Source: an uncultured Clostridia bacterium
GTDB taxonomy: Bacteria; Bacillota; Clostridia; TANB77; CAG-508
Length of the DNA: 64,000 nucleotides
Reading direction: 5' to 3'
Assembly: GCA_934130085.1 (NCBI GenBank)
Contig: CAKOXK010000009.1
Coordinates: forward strand, 1 to 64,000
Part shown: positions 48,048 through 55,774 of the stretch, in pieces
How positions within the stretch are numbered: the stretch's first letter is position 1
Layout: the number at the start of each line of letters is the position of its first letter
Made by a program: the position numbers and the translations under genes
The notes under the pieces: generated by a model
Database searches by the model: none
What the model was told of the DNA's origin: nothing
Seen by the model: only the letters and a program-made list of their open reading frames with translations

Positions 48048-48400
48048 GAATTTATCCAACCTCCTAGCATATTGCAAATATCACTTATTTCAGCGCTCCA
48101 TGTTGAATAATTTTGATTAGAGATATATTTGTATCTGAATGATAGACGTACATGCACTTTAAGCAAGCTTAAATAAACATCTAGATTTTTTAAATGATGA
48201 AGCTTGTCTTGTGCATTATAAGTTTTAATTGCAAACATTAGTGAAGTTAGCCCTTTATAAAGGGTGCTTTTGATTTCATTTACAAGAGCGAAGTTTTCAC
48301 GCTTAGGGTATTTCCTAACAATATCATTTGAGTAATATATAAGATCCATGTATTTTTGATAGATTAATAGATTATTATTTGTTTTTTCTTTTTTTTCCAC
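48032..48400 (-). CDS. avd: Accessory variability determinant (Avd-like) of the DGR
   Basis: 122-aa four-helix-bundle protein rich in Lys, Tyr and Leu, of the Avd/23S rRNA-intervening-sequence type. In studied DGRs Avd forms a pentamer and binds the RT and template RNA. KYMDLIYYSNDIVRKYPK and LHHLKNLDVYLSLLKVHVRLSF with a GGW near the end fit the family. It starts at GTG with AAAGGAAG upstream on the minus strand and lies directly before the RT gene. Confidence 0.85.
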   Translation of the reverse strand: MEKKEKTNNNLLIYQKYMDLIYYSNDIVRKYPKRENFALVNEIKSTLYKGLTSLMFAIKTYNAQDKLHHLKNLDVYLSLLKVHVRLSFRYKYISNQNYSTWSAEISDICNMLGGWINSCQKR

Positions 48401-48881
48401 AATTAATACTTCCTTTCATTTTTTTTATATAATACACCAATGAAACAAAAATGGTGCGAAAATTACAAAATATTGATAAATAGGAAAAATAGTAACCAAT
48501 AGTATGATGCACCCAAAAAACATTGCAAAATACGCAAAAAACGAATATATATATTAATTTTTTGTAACAAAAATTGTAAAAAAAGAAAGAATTTGTTGAC
48601 AAAAAATAAGGTTATGATACAATCGTCGCGTATTCAGAAATAAAAACGAAGGAAGAAAAAATATGAAAAACAGAAAAATCACGCAAACACTTGTGACTGT
48701 AGAGAGCTACTCTTTAGTAGATAGCACCTCAGTAAAATTTCGCCCATTTAATTTTAAATATATAAATATAAACATATTTTTAAGTAGTTAAAGATATGTA
48801 TGTTAGTCGTGCTTTGGTTTAATATATATATCTTTTGTTGAATTAAGGAAAATTAAGTGGAAACTTAAAGAGGAGGAAAAC
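48401..48881 (+). other. Divergent intergenic region with a long variable-protein leader
   Basis: This 481-nt stretch holds no gene. A promoter for the variable protein lies at 48596-48623, leaving a leader of about 250 nt before the ATG at 48882. In the leader, CTAC (48707-48710) can pair with GTAG upstream (48699-48702) or GTAG downstream (48717-48720), giving two exclusive hairpins. A CACCA/TGGTG inverted repeat (48434-48455) lies close to the avd start. No known riboswitch class could be matched. Confidence 0.5.
48596..48623 (+). promoter_or_regulatory. Sigma-A-like promoter of the DGR variable protein gene
   Basis: TTGACA (48596-48601), 16-nt spacer, TACAAT (48618-48623). Both boxes are close to consensus, suggesting strong expression. 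Confidence 0.7.
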
Positions 48882-50552
48882 ATGAACACAAATGAAGTAA
48901 AGAATTATTTCAAAAAATCAAAATACCAAGAATGTGGAATTACATTGGTGGCACTTGTAGTAACAATCATTGTTTTATTAATTTTAGCAGGTGTAACCAT
49001 AAGTATGGCAACATCAGGCTCAGGAATATTTGGAAGAGCAAAGAATGCAGCAGATGTTTATAGAGCATCAGCTAAAAATGAAAATGATGCATTAGACAGC
49101 TATTCTAGTGAAATAGAAAAAGCTAATAGAGATGCAGAAGGAACATTTAATGAGGAGCAGAAAGTAAATGCTCCAGTGTTAAAAGCAGGAATGACACCTG
49201 TAAAATTTGATAACGGAAATATAGTTAAAACATCAGCAGATGACAATAAATGGTATAACTATGAAAACAAACAATGGGCAAATGCTCAAACAGAAGATGG
49301 AAGCTTATGGGTATGGATACCAAGATATGCATACAAAATAAATAAACCAGCTTCATCTGATACAGCGAAAAAAGGAACAACCAATGTTGTGTTTTTAATT
49401 GGAACAACAGATAATTATATAGGAACAGATGGAAAAGTACATAATGATACAAAGAGATGCAAAACAGAAGATGAAAAAATAGACACAACAACAGGCTGGA
49501 CAGTTCATCCAGCATTTACGAATGAAAGTTCAATAAACTATAGAAATGGTGGATGGGATTCAGAGTTATATGGAATATGGGTAGCAAAGTTTGAAGCAGC
49601 ATACGCAACAACAAGCAATGTACCATCAAATAAAGTAAGAGTATCAAGTGGAATAAATTACTCACAAGCAACGGTGTGGGGACCAAACGCAGTATATAAC
49701 GCAGAGGTTAATTCATCAGCAACAACAGATGGAAGTGTAAAAGCAAGAAACTATGTAGATGGAGTATATGGCTCTACAACAACATCAATAAAATACCCAA
49801 CATTCCAAGGTTCAAGCTATTCAATGAACTATATAAATCATAATGATGCATATTTATTATCAAGAAAATTAACAGCAGATGGAAACATATATGGTTTATC
49901 GAGCGATGCAGATAGCCATTTAATAAAGAACAGTGAATGGGGCTCAGTATCATATTTAAGTAAGAGCGAATACGGACTAGGTTCAGTTGATATTGCAATA
50001 AATAATAAAAACTTTAATGACAATACAAATAATGTATATGCTGGAACAGGCTATAACAATCAAGGAAAAAAATGGAATGATACAAGCATAGAAGCTGGAA
50101 ACTCAGCCTCAACTACAGGAAACATATATGGAATATATGACATGAGTGGAGGTACATGGGAAAGATCTGCTGCTTATGTAAACAATTCTATTGGAGCAGG
50201 AAACAGAAACACTTATGGAGCAAGCGTAGTAACAGGAGGAGCTAAGAGCACTAAATATGCAACAGTTTATCCAAGTAATGAAACGAATGATACAAATACT
50301 GATGATAAAAGAAGTCAGGCAAATTATAATGTTAACGATAAAATATACGGTGATGCGGTTAGAGAAACTTCAACAAAAGGTGTCGAAAAATCGTCATGGT
50401 ACTCAGACTATTCTTGCTTTCCTGCAGGCGGCACTCCGTTCTTCGGTCGCGGTGGTCATTATTGGGACGGCGACGGTGCTGGGCGGTTCAACTTCTGTCG
50501 TGATAATGGGAATAGCAATTACAATACTGGGTTCAGGCCAGTTTTGGTGTAG
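48882..50552 (+). CDS. DGR variable protein: pilin-like N-terminus plus FGE/C-type-lectin-like domain
   Basis: 556 aa. The N-terminus KYQECGITLVALVVTIIVLLILAG resembles a type IV pilin/pseudopilin signal, with likely processing after G19, but Ala stands where pilins have Glu5. A helical stretch follows (50-90). From about residue 120 (WYNYENKQW, LWVWIPRYAYKI) to the end it resembles formylglycine-generating-enzyme/sulfatase-modifying domains with a C-type-lectin fold (YGIYDMSGGTWERSA; end GFRPVLV). The last ~48 codons are the VR, matched by the TR downstream. GAGGAGG precedes the ATG. It probably displays a changing binding surface outside the cell. Confidence 0.9.
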   Translation: MNTNEVKNYFKKSKYQECGITLVALVVTIIVLLILAGVTISMATSGSGIFGRAKNAADVYRASAKNENDALDSYSSEIEKANRDAEGTFNEEQKVNAPVLKAGMTPVKFDNGNIVKTSADDNKWYNYENKQWANAQTEDGSLWVWIPRYAYKINKPASSDTAKKGTTNVVFLIGTTDNYIGTDGKVHNDTKRCKTEDEKIDTTTGWTVHPAFTNESSINYRNGGWDSELYGIWVAKFEAAYATTSNVPSNKVRVSSGINYSQATVWGPNAVYNAEVNSSATTDGSVKARNYVDGVYGSTTTSIKYPTFQGSSYSMNYINHNDAYLLSRKLTADGNIYGLSSDADSHLIKNSEWGSVSYLSKSEYGLGSVDIAINNKNFNDNTNNVYAGTGYNNQGKKWNDTSIEAGNSASTTGNIYGIYDMSGGTWERSAAYVNNSIGAGNRNTYGASVVTGGAKSTKYATVYPSNETNDTNTDDKRSQANYNVNDKIYGDAVRETSTKGVEKSSWYSDYSCFPAGGTPFFGRGGHYWDGDGAGRFNFCRDNGNSNYNTGFRPVLV

Positions 50553-50565
50553 GTCGAGCACTTTG
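50410..50565 (+). repeat. DGR variable repeat (VR)
   Basis: Aligns without gaps to the TR at 50885-51040 (offset 475). It differs at 16 positions, 12 of them TR adenines (4 A to C, 6 A to G, 2 A to T). The last ~37 bp, from GGGTTCAGGCCAG, carry no adenine change, as expected of the homing-initiation end. The stop codon (50550-50552) lies inside it. Confidence 0.95.
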
Positions 50566-50639
50566 AAATTGCCTTGCCACTTGCAGACCTTTGACGAAAA
50601 AATGTAGACAAAACAGACTGCAGGCAGGGCAACTCAAAG
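50561..50639 (+). repeat. Nested inverted repeats immediately after the VR
   Basis: Three stems nest around a 31-nt loop: CTTTGA/TCAAAG (50561-50566 with 50634-50639), TTGCC/GGCAA (50574-50578 with 50628-50632) and TGCAG/CTGCA (50582-50586 with 50618-50622). In the studied phage DGR a hairpin or cruciform just after the VR stimulates target recognition; this may be its counterpart. No T run follows, so it is a poor terminator. Confidence 0.55.
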
Positions 50640-50884
50640 AGCTGAGAAAATAAAAAATAAAAAATACTGAAAAAACAAATAAGAAACGTAAAAAATATGA
50701 GAACGTCAAGCAATAAGAAAAGATTATGAAAAATGATAAATAAAATCGTCAGAATAATAATCAAAATAATAAGAAGAAAATAAATAAAAACATATAAAAT
50801 GAATTATGATAAATTAAAAAATAATCAATAAAAGCAAAAAATAAAATACAATAAAATACAAAAAATTAGGGATTAGACTGTATG
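50640..50884 (+). other. A-rich spacer between VR and TR
   Basis: Very adenine-rich sequence with frequent stops in all frames; no gene or convincing promoter seen. The TR may be transcribed by read-through from the variable protein promoter or from an unrecognised promoter here. Confidence 0.5.
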
Positions 50885-51040
50885 AATCTTACTTTCCTGA
50901 AGGCGGCAATCCGTTCTTCAATCGCGGTGGTAATTATTGGGACGGCGACGGTGCTGGGCTTTTCAACTTCAATCGTAATAATGGAAATAGCAATTACAAT
51001 AATGGGTTCAGGCCAGTCTTGGTGTAGGTCGAGCACTCTG
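50885..51040 (+). repeat. DGR template repeat (TR)
   Basis: Non-coding template for mutagenic copying into the VR, on the same strand as the variable gene and opposite to the RT gene. In the VR frame it reads SYFPEGGNPFFNRGGNYWDG and so on, with many AAT codons, the codon DGRs favour because it can give most residue types but not stops. Five AAT codons in it have become ACT, GGT, CAT, TGT and GAT in the VR, and a further AAT has become ACT. Confidence 0.95.
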
Positions 51041-51373
51041 ATACACAATGAAGAATTCAAAGGCTTCAATTCCGGAGGGGCATAGCTCAAAATGAGTATG
51101 CCGTGAGTTTTACAAAGATAGATATCTAGCACTGCAAAATGCAAAAAGTCGCTAGAGTCATGTGAATAAGTGCAACTGAATATGTATCAAAGAAGTCTAA
51201 TTCCTGTGCTATAAAAAATTTTAGTATGGGCAGAATACATGTATAAATACAGATGATCTAAATAGAAAATAAATACTTAGGCTGTATGAGAAAGCATATT
51301 AAAAGCTTTGTAGCATAAACACATAAACATTTACCTGGCATGAGTAGTAAAATGGCGAAAATCCTAGATAAAA
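51041..51373 (+). ncRNA. Structured 3' part of the template RNA (spacer downstream of TR)
   Basis: No ORF of note. A strong hairpin, GGCATA-G-CTC paired with GAG-TATGCC around AAAAT, lies at 51079-51102, 38 nt after the TR. The region ends at a good terminator (51374-51436). In studied DGRs the RNA just 3' of TR is needed for cDNA priming and RT/Avd binding, so this stretch is the likely counterpart. Its exact ends are not known. Confidence 0.5.
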
Positions 51374-51436
51374 AAAGAAAACTAATTGGCAGTCAACTTT
51401 TTGTTGCAAAAGGCCTAATTGGTTTTCTTTATTTTG
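51374..51436 (+). terminator. Intrinsic terminator ending the TR transcript
   Basis: AAAGAAAAC-T-AATT-GG (51374-51389) pairs with CCTAATTGGTTTTCTTT (51414-51430), with one mismatch and a bulge, followed by ATTTTG. A small CAAC/GTTG stem sits in the loop. Confidence 0.7.
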
Positions 51437-51544
51437 AAATTGAACATATTATTTTTTGGTGACAAAGTCTGAAAATTAAAGAAAAACTAGTTGATTTTTT
51501 TATTAGGGTATGATATTCTATGAATATACACAAAGTAATTTAAT

Positions 51545-51729
51545 AACTCCTGCCTGGTGCGTGGATTTTGGAATTTTAGAACCAACAAATAGATTAAAGG
51601 GAGTCTAACTTTGAACGTGGCGTGTATGCTTGAATTTATTTAAGAAACCCAAGAGCGTTCAAGAGGGCACCCACCTGTGAAAACAGGCTCTTAAAATGTT
51701 CAAGTATTGCGGCCGAGGCGGGCTTTTTA
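51545..51729 (+). ncRNA. ssrS: Probable 6S RNA
   Basis: About 180 nt closed by CCTGCCTGG (51549-51557) pairing with CC-G-AGGCGGG (51713-51722), then CTTTTTA as terminator. Inside, CTTGAA and GTTCAAG arms, the segment GGGCACCCACCTGT and hairpin CCTGT-GAAA-ACAGG (51674-51687) match features I associate with the 3' half of 6S RNA. 6S RNA binds the housekeeping RNA polymerase and damps transcription in stationary phase. A -10-like TATGAT lies at 51509-51514. It lacks any ORF. Identification is from memory of the family. Confidence 0.7.
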
Positions 51730-51748
51730 TATATTATGAGGTAAAAAT

Positions 51749-52627
51749 ATGAAAAATAGAACTACGATTGTAGTTAATGGAAATAGCAGTGTTAATGTTA
51801 GAAATAAATACTTCGTGCTAATTTCTTTGCTAATTGTTACAGTTTACTTAATGGTTCATACAGCAAGAACAATTATTATAAATAACAAGTTTGCAGATGA
51901 GGTAAATGAATTCTACAAGCTTAATTCAAAAACAGTTTTTAGTATTGATAAAATATATATGTATAGCAGTGCAAGTGCCACAGAAAATAAAGTAAATAGA
52001 CCTGTATGGAATCTTAACTTGTTTGAGTATACTGATATTGCCATATATATAAACAGTAAATCAAATGATAGCCTATCAAATGAAAACACAATAAAAAGCT
52101 TATATATTGATAATATAAAATTTGGCAGTCCTAAACTTGGAGAGCAAAATTTGTATTTTAAAGATATAAATGATTTTGGAAAAAGTATAATCAAAAAGAA
52201 TGAGGAGAGCGTTGATACAAAAACAACAATTAAAACAGAAGCAATTAAAGACAAGCTTGAATTTTCAATATTAAATGATGGTGATATTGATTATTCAAAA
52301 CCACAATTATATGCCGATACTTCAAACCCTATATCTTTAGAATATGTTAATACTAATATAAAAAAGAATCAAATTGTGTCTGATATTTCATCAGATGTTA
52401 TATATGATGGAAGCCTTTTAAGAAAGTGTGGAGTTGTTTTAAGTGACATATCATCTTATGTTTCGTTTAATATTAATATTGTAAACAATTATAATCAAAA
52501 ATTTGTTGCAAATGTTTATATAGAAATACCATTAGAAGATACTGTTACAGGAGATTCAATTTACAATGGTAGATTCGTGAAGAAAATTGAAGGCACAAAT
52601 TTAATAAAGTTTTTTAGAATCAAATAA
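51749..52627 (+). CDS. Single-span membrane protein of unknown function
   Basis: 292 aa; no family recognised. A short N-terminal cytoplasmic part precedes one membrane segment (about residues 24-46: YFVLISLLIVTVYLMVHTART); the rest is predicted outside, beta-rich, with IAIYINSKSNDSLSNENTIKSLYIDNIKFG and a C-terminal TNLIKFFRIK. ATG 51749 has GAGG upstream, just behind the 6S RNA terminator. It may be expressed by read-through. It is the first gene after the DGR/6S region. Confidence 0.65.
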   Translation: MKNRTTIVVNGNSSVNVRNKYFVLISLLIVTVYLMVHTARTIIINNKFADEVNEFYKLNSKTVFSIDKIYMYSSASATENKVNRPVWNLNLFEYTDIAIYINSKSNDSLSNENTIKSLYIDNIKFGSPKLGEQNLYFKDINDFGKSIIKKNEESVDTKTTIKTEAIKDKLEFSILNDGDIDYSKPQLYADTSNPISLEYVNTNIKKNQIVSDISSDVIYDGSLLRKCGVVLSDISSYVSFNINIVNNYNQKFVANVYIEIPLEDTVTGDSIYNGRFVKKIEGTNLIKFFRIK

Positions 52628-52782
52628 AATCTAAAGATGAACTGAGAGATATAAAATAGAAAAGTAAATATATGAAATCTATTGTAATGGGCAATGTTTA
52701 AGATTGAAATAGTCAACTTCGAAACAGTCATTAGAAAAAATTTAAGAGAATTTAATAAGATTTTGATTTTATGAGGTAAAAA

Positions 52783-53622
52783 ATGAATATTTATGAGGCA
52801 CTTGAGTATGCAAAAGAGCATAAAATGGATTCGTTTGATGCGAGAGCATTACTCAGCCATTTTATAAATAAGAATGAAAGTTTTATAATTACACATACAA
52901 ATGATTTTAAGTTAAGCTCAAATGAAGCCGTTTTATTTACTGATGCTTGCAGGGAAATTGAAAGTGGTAAGCCACTACAATATATTACAAACTATCAATA
53001 TTTTTATGGATATAAGTTTTATGTAGATGAAAATGTTTTAATTCCTCAACCTGATACTGAAGTATTAGTTGCATCAGCCATTGAAACAATAAAAAAGATG
53101 CTAAAAAAGAAGTCAGATGATGGAGAAATTAATGTACTTGATATGTGTACAGGCAGTGGTGCAATTGCTATCTCTATAAAAAAGCAGTTTGAAGATGTTA
53201 AAAATTTGAAAGTTATGGCATCAGATATAAGCAAAAAAGCACTTGAGGTTGCAAAGAAAAATGCAAGAGAAATTTTAAAAAATGAGAATTCTATAGGTTG
53301 GCTTAATAATGATCTGTTTGATGGAATAACAGAAAAGTTTGACTTAATTGTTTCAAATCCACCATATATAAGAACAGCTGATTTAGAAAAATTACCTGAT
53401 GACGTAAAGCATGAACCAATTATTGCACTTGATGGTGGAAAAGATGGACTTGATATGTATAGAAGAATAAGAGTACAAGTTCCAAACAACATGAAAGAAA
53501 ATTCAATTCTTATAATGGAAATTGGCTATGATCAAAAAGAAGACATTATGAGTTTATTTGAGGACTCAAAATGTTTAAAAGATTTTGCACAAAATGATAG
53601 AGTAATTATATGGAAAAAATAA
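52783..53622 (+). CDS. prmC: Peptide chain release factor N(5)-glutamine methyltransferase
   Basis: Methylates the GGQ glutamine of release factors. 279 aa: N-terminal helical substrate domain, then the SAM domain with LDMCTGSGAIAISI and the catalytic NPPY motif (IVSNPPYI). The linker QYITNYQYFYGYKFYVDENVLIPQPDTE matches the family. GAGG precedes the ATG. prfA, often the neighbour, is not in the window. Confidence 0.93.
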   Translation: MNIYEALEYAKEHKMDSFDARALLSHFINKNESFIITHTNDFKLSSNEAVLFTDACREIESGKPLQYITNYQYFYGYKFYVDENVLIPQPDTEVLVASAIETIKKMLKKKSDDGEINVLDMCTGSGAIAISIKKQFEDVKNLKVMASDISKKALEVAKKNAREILKNENSIGWLNNDLFDGITEKFDLIVSNPPYIRTADLEKLPDDVKHEPIIALDGGKDGLDMYRRIRVQVPNNMKENSILIMEIGYDQKEDIMSLFEDSKCLKDFAQNDRVIIWKK

Positions 53623-53634
53623 ATTCAAATACAA

Positions 53635-53765
53635 ATCTAAATTTAAACTTAAGTTTAAGTTAAATGCAACCACAAACGCAAACACAAATATAAATATAAA
53701 TATAAATGAATATGCAACTATAAACGCAAATATAAATGAAAACGCTACTACAAATGTAAACTTAA
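53635..53765 (+). repeat. Simple-sequence tract of (A/C)AAAT-type hexamers before whiA
   Basis: The interval is made of degenerate six-base units such as AAATAT, AAACGC and AAATGA over about 130 nt. It encodes nothing convincing and probably arose by slippage. The translation signals of whiA begin right after it. Confidence 0.7.
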
Positions 53766-53789
53766 ATGTTAACAAAAAGGAGAAAAATA

Positions 53790-54638
53790 TTGGTCAAATC
53801 ATTCTCTTCTTTAGTAAAAGAAGAACTTAGTCAAATAAATAATTTAAATAAAAAAGACTTGGTTGTGTCTGAGCTTATGGGGTATTTGAGCACAGCAGAA
53901 AAGCTAAACATATCATCATACTCAACTCAAAATGCTCACAACATAAACAGGTTCTCTAAGCTTTTGACTAATATAGGGGAAAATGATTTCTCAATAAGCT
54001 TAAAAGGAAAAACATATACAATCAAGACTAAAAAGAATATAAATTCTAAATGTGAAATAAAAACAGAAGAACAGTTAAGAAGTTTTGTAAGGGGAGCCTT
54101 TTTAGGGTCAGGAACAATTACTAATCCGAAAAATAACTATCATTTAGAAATACTATTTACAAATGAAACAAATCAAAGCAAGATGGCAAATATATTAAAT
54201 GAAAATAATATATCAGCTAAAACCTTAGTTAGAGGAAACAAGTATATTGTATATATTGAAGAGGGTGAGAGTATATCAAAAATGCTTGCTTTTATGGGAG
54301 CAAACAAGGCTGTTTTAGAGTTTGAAGAGCTAAGAGTTTTGAAAGATGTAAAAAACAATGTCAACAGAAGAGTAAATTGTGAAACTGCTAATATGACCAA
54401 GATTGCAAGTTCAGCAACAAAGCAAATAGAAGATATAAAATTTTTAAAATCTAAGCATGTATTTAATAGTTTATCTGATAAAGATAAAGAAATTGCAAAC
54501 TTAAGGCTTAAAAATCCTGAGGCAAGTATAGCAGAGATATCAGAGATGACAAACCCTAAAATCACAAAATCAGGGGCATACCATAGAATGAGCATGATAC
54601 AAAAAAGAGCGGATGAATTGAGGTTAAATAAAAAATGA
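53790..54638 (+). CDS. whiA: DNA-binding protein WhiA
   Basis: LAGLIDADG-like plus helix-turn-helix protein that controls cell division or sporulation genes. It starts at TTG 53790, with AAAAAGGAG 7 nt upstream, giving MVKSFSSLVKEELSQI, the family start; an in-frame ATG at 53766 precedes that ribosome site. Landmarks: FVRGAFLGSGTITNP, VNRRVNCETANMTKIASSA and the C-terminal HTH with KSGAYHRM. 282 aa. It overlaps hemW by 4 nt. The usual rapZ and yvcK neighbours are absent. Confidence 0.92.
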   Translation: MVKSFSSLVKEELSQINNLNKKDLVVSELMGYLSTAEKLNISSYSTQNAHNINRFSKLLTNIGENDFSISLKGKTYTIKTKKNINSKCEIKTEEQLRSFVRGAFLGSGTITNPKNNYHLEILFTNETNQSKMANILNENNISAKTLVRGNKYIVYIEEGESISKMLAFMGANKAVLEFEELRVLKDVKNNVNRRVNCETANMTKIASSATKQIEDIKFLKSKHVFNSLSDKDKEIANLRLKNPEASIAEISEMTNPKITKSGAYHRMSMIQKRADELRLNKK

Positions 54639-55774
54639 AAGAACTCGGAATATATATACATATTCCTTTTTGCAAAAGCAAATGTTATTATTGCGATTTT
54701 TGTTCATTTGCAAATAAGGAAAAGTTAATTGAAAGATATATAAAATGTTTGAATTATGAGATAAAGTCAAAAAGAAGAGATGAATGTATGATTAAAACAA
54801 TCTATATTGGTGGAGGAACTCCATCTTATATAGATGGGTCTCATATTGTAAAAATAATCAAAAACATAAAGAAATATTATAATGTATATCATAATGCAGA
54901 AATAACAATAGAGGCTAACCCGGGAACGTGCAATGAGAAAAAGTTTAAAGATTATAGAGAAGCTGGCGTAAATAGATTAAGTATAGGACTTCAAACGTCA
55001 AATAATAATTTACTAAAAGAAATCGGAAGAATACATACTTATGAACAATACGAAGAAACAATAAAAGAAGCTAAAAAAGCTGGTTTTACTAATATAAATT
55101 CTGATATTATGATAGGTTTGCCAAACCAAACTATTTATGATGTAGAAGATACACTAGATAAATTACTTAAATTAAATTTAACACATATATCTGTTTACTC
55201 TTTGATAGTTGAAGAAAATACAAGACTAAAAAAGCTTATTGATGAAGGAGAGTTAAAGTTACCTGATGATGAGATAGAAAGATACATGTACTGGTATGCT
55301 AAGAGAAGACTCGAAGAAAATGGCTTTATACATTATGAAATTTCTAACTTTGCTAAAGAGGGCTTTGCATCAAAACATAATCTAGATTGCTGGAGCCAAA
55401 AAGAATATCTAGGTTTTGGAGTTAATGCAGCATCATTTGAAAATAATGTTAGGTATTCTAATACAGATAATTTAAATACATATATGAAAAACATTGAAAA
55501 AAAGGATGTATTAAAAAATACAATTATAGAAGAAAAGATGAATAAAAAAGCTCTTATGAATGAGTACATGATGCTAGAGCTAAGAAAAATTAATGGAGTA
55601 AATTTGAATCGATTTGAAGAAAAGTTCAAAAAGATGGCTATAATTATGTATGGCGAAAAGATAAGTGATTTGTGTCAAAAAGGATTAATAGATTTCAATA
55701 TACCAAAGCAAACTATAAAATTGACTAAAAAGGGAATAGATTTTGCAAATCTTGTATGGGAGGAGTTTATCTAA
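54635..55774 (+). CDS. hemW: Radical SAM heme chaperone HemW-like
   Basis: 379 aa, similar to oxygen-independent coproporphyrinogen oxidase but of the HemW type. The cluster motif C13-x3-C17-x2-C20 lies in PFCKSKCYYCDF; GGGTPSYI, EANPGT and SIGLQTSNNNLLKEIGR follow. It would insert heme or bind it rather than make it. Start overlaps whiA (ATGA), and polA begins on the next base after its stop. Confidence 0.9.
   Translation: MKELGIYIHIPFCKSKCYYCDFCSFANKEKLIERYIKCLNYEIKSKRRDECMIKTIYIGGGTPSYIDGSHIVKIIKNIKKYYNVYHNAEITIEANPGTCNEKKFKDYREAGVNRLSIGLQTSNNNLLKEIGRIHTYEQYEETIKEAKKAGFTNINSDIMIGLPNQTIYDVEDTLDKLLKLNLTHISVYSLIVEENTRLKKLIDEGELKLPDDEIERYMYWYAKRRLEENGFIHYEISNFAKEGFASKHNLDCWSQKEYLGFGVNAASFENNVRYSNTDNLNTYMKNIEKKDVLKNTIIEEKMNKKALMNEYMMLELRKINGVNLNRFEEKFKKMAIIMYGEKISDLCQKGLIDFNIPKQTIKLTKKGIDFANLVWEEFI

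Noticed and set aside
48670..48740. c-di-GMP riboswitch in the variable gene leader
   Set aside because: ACGCAAA is present, but the GNRA loop, its receptor and the conserved GGCAAACC of class I are not, and class II does not align.
50257..50607. Open frame of 116 codons overlapping the 3' end of the variable gene
   Set aside because: Shadow frame of the variable protein gene; its tail matches the wrong-frame reading of the TR.
50882..51085. Open frame of 67 codons across the TR (MNLTFLKAAIRSSIA...)
   Set aside because: It is the template repeat read out of the VR frame; the TR is explained by the DGR and has no ribosome site here.
53575..53775. Hydrophobic minus-strand ORF (FIFIFVFAFVVAF) in the prmC-whiA gap
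   Set aside because: Encoded by the hexamer simple repeat; composition artefact.
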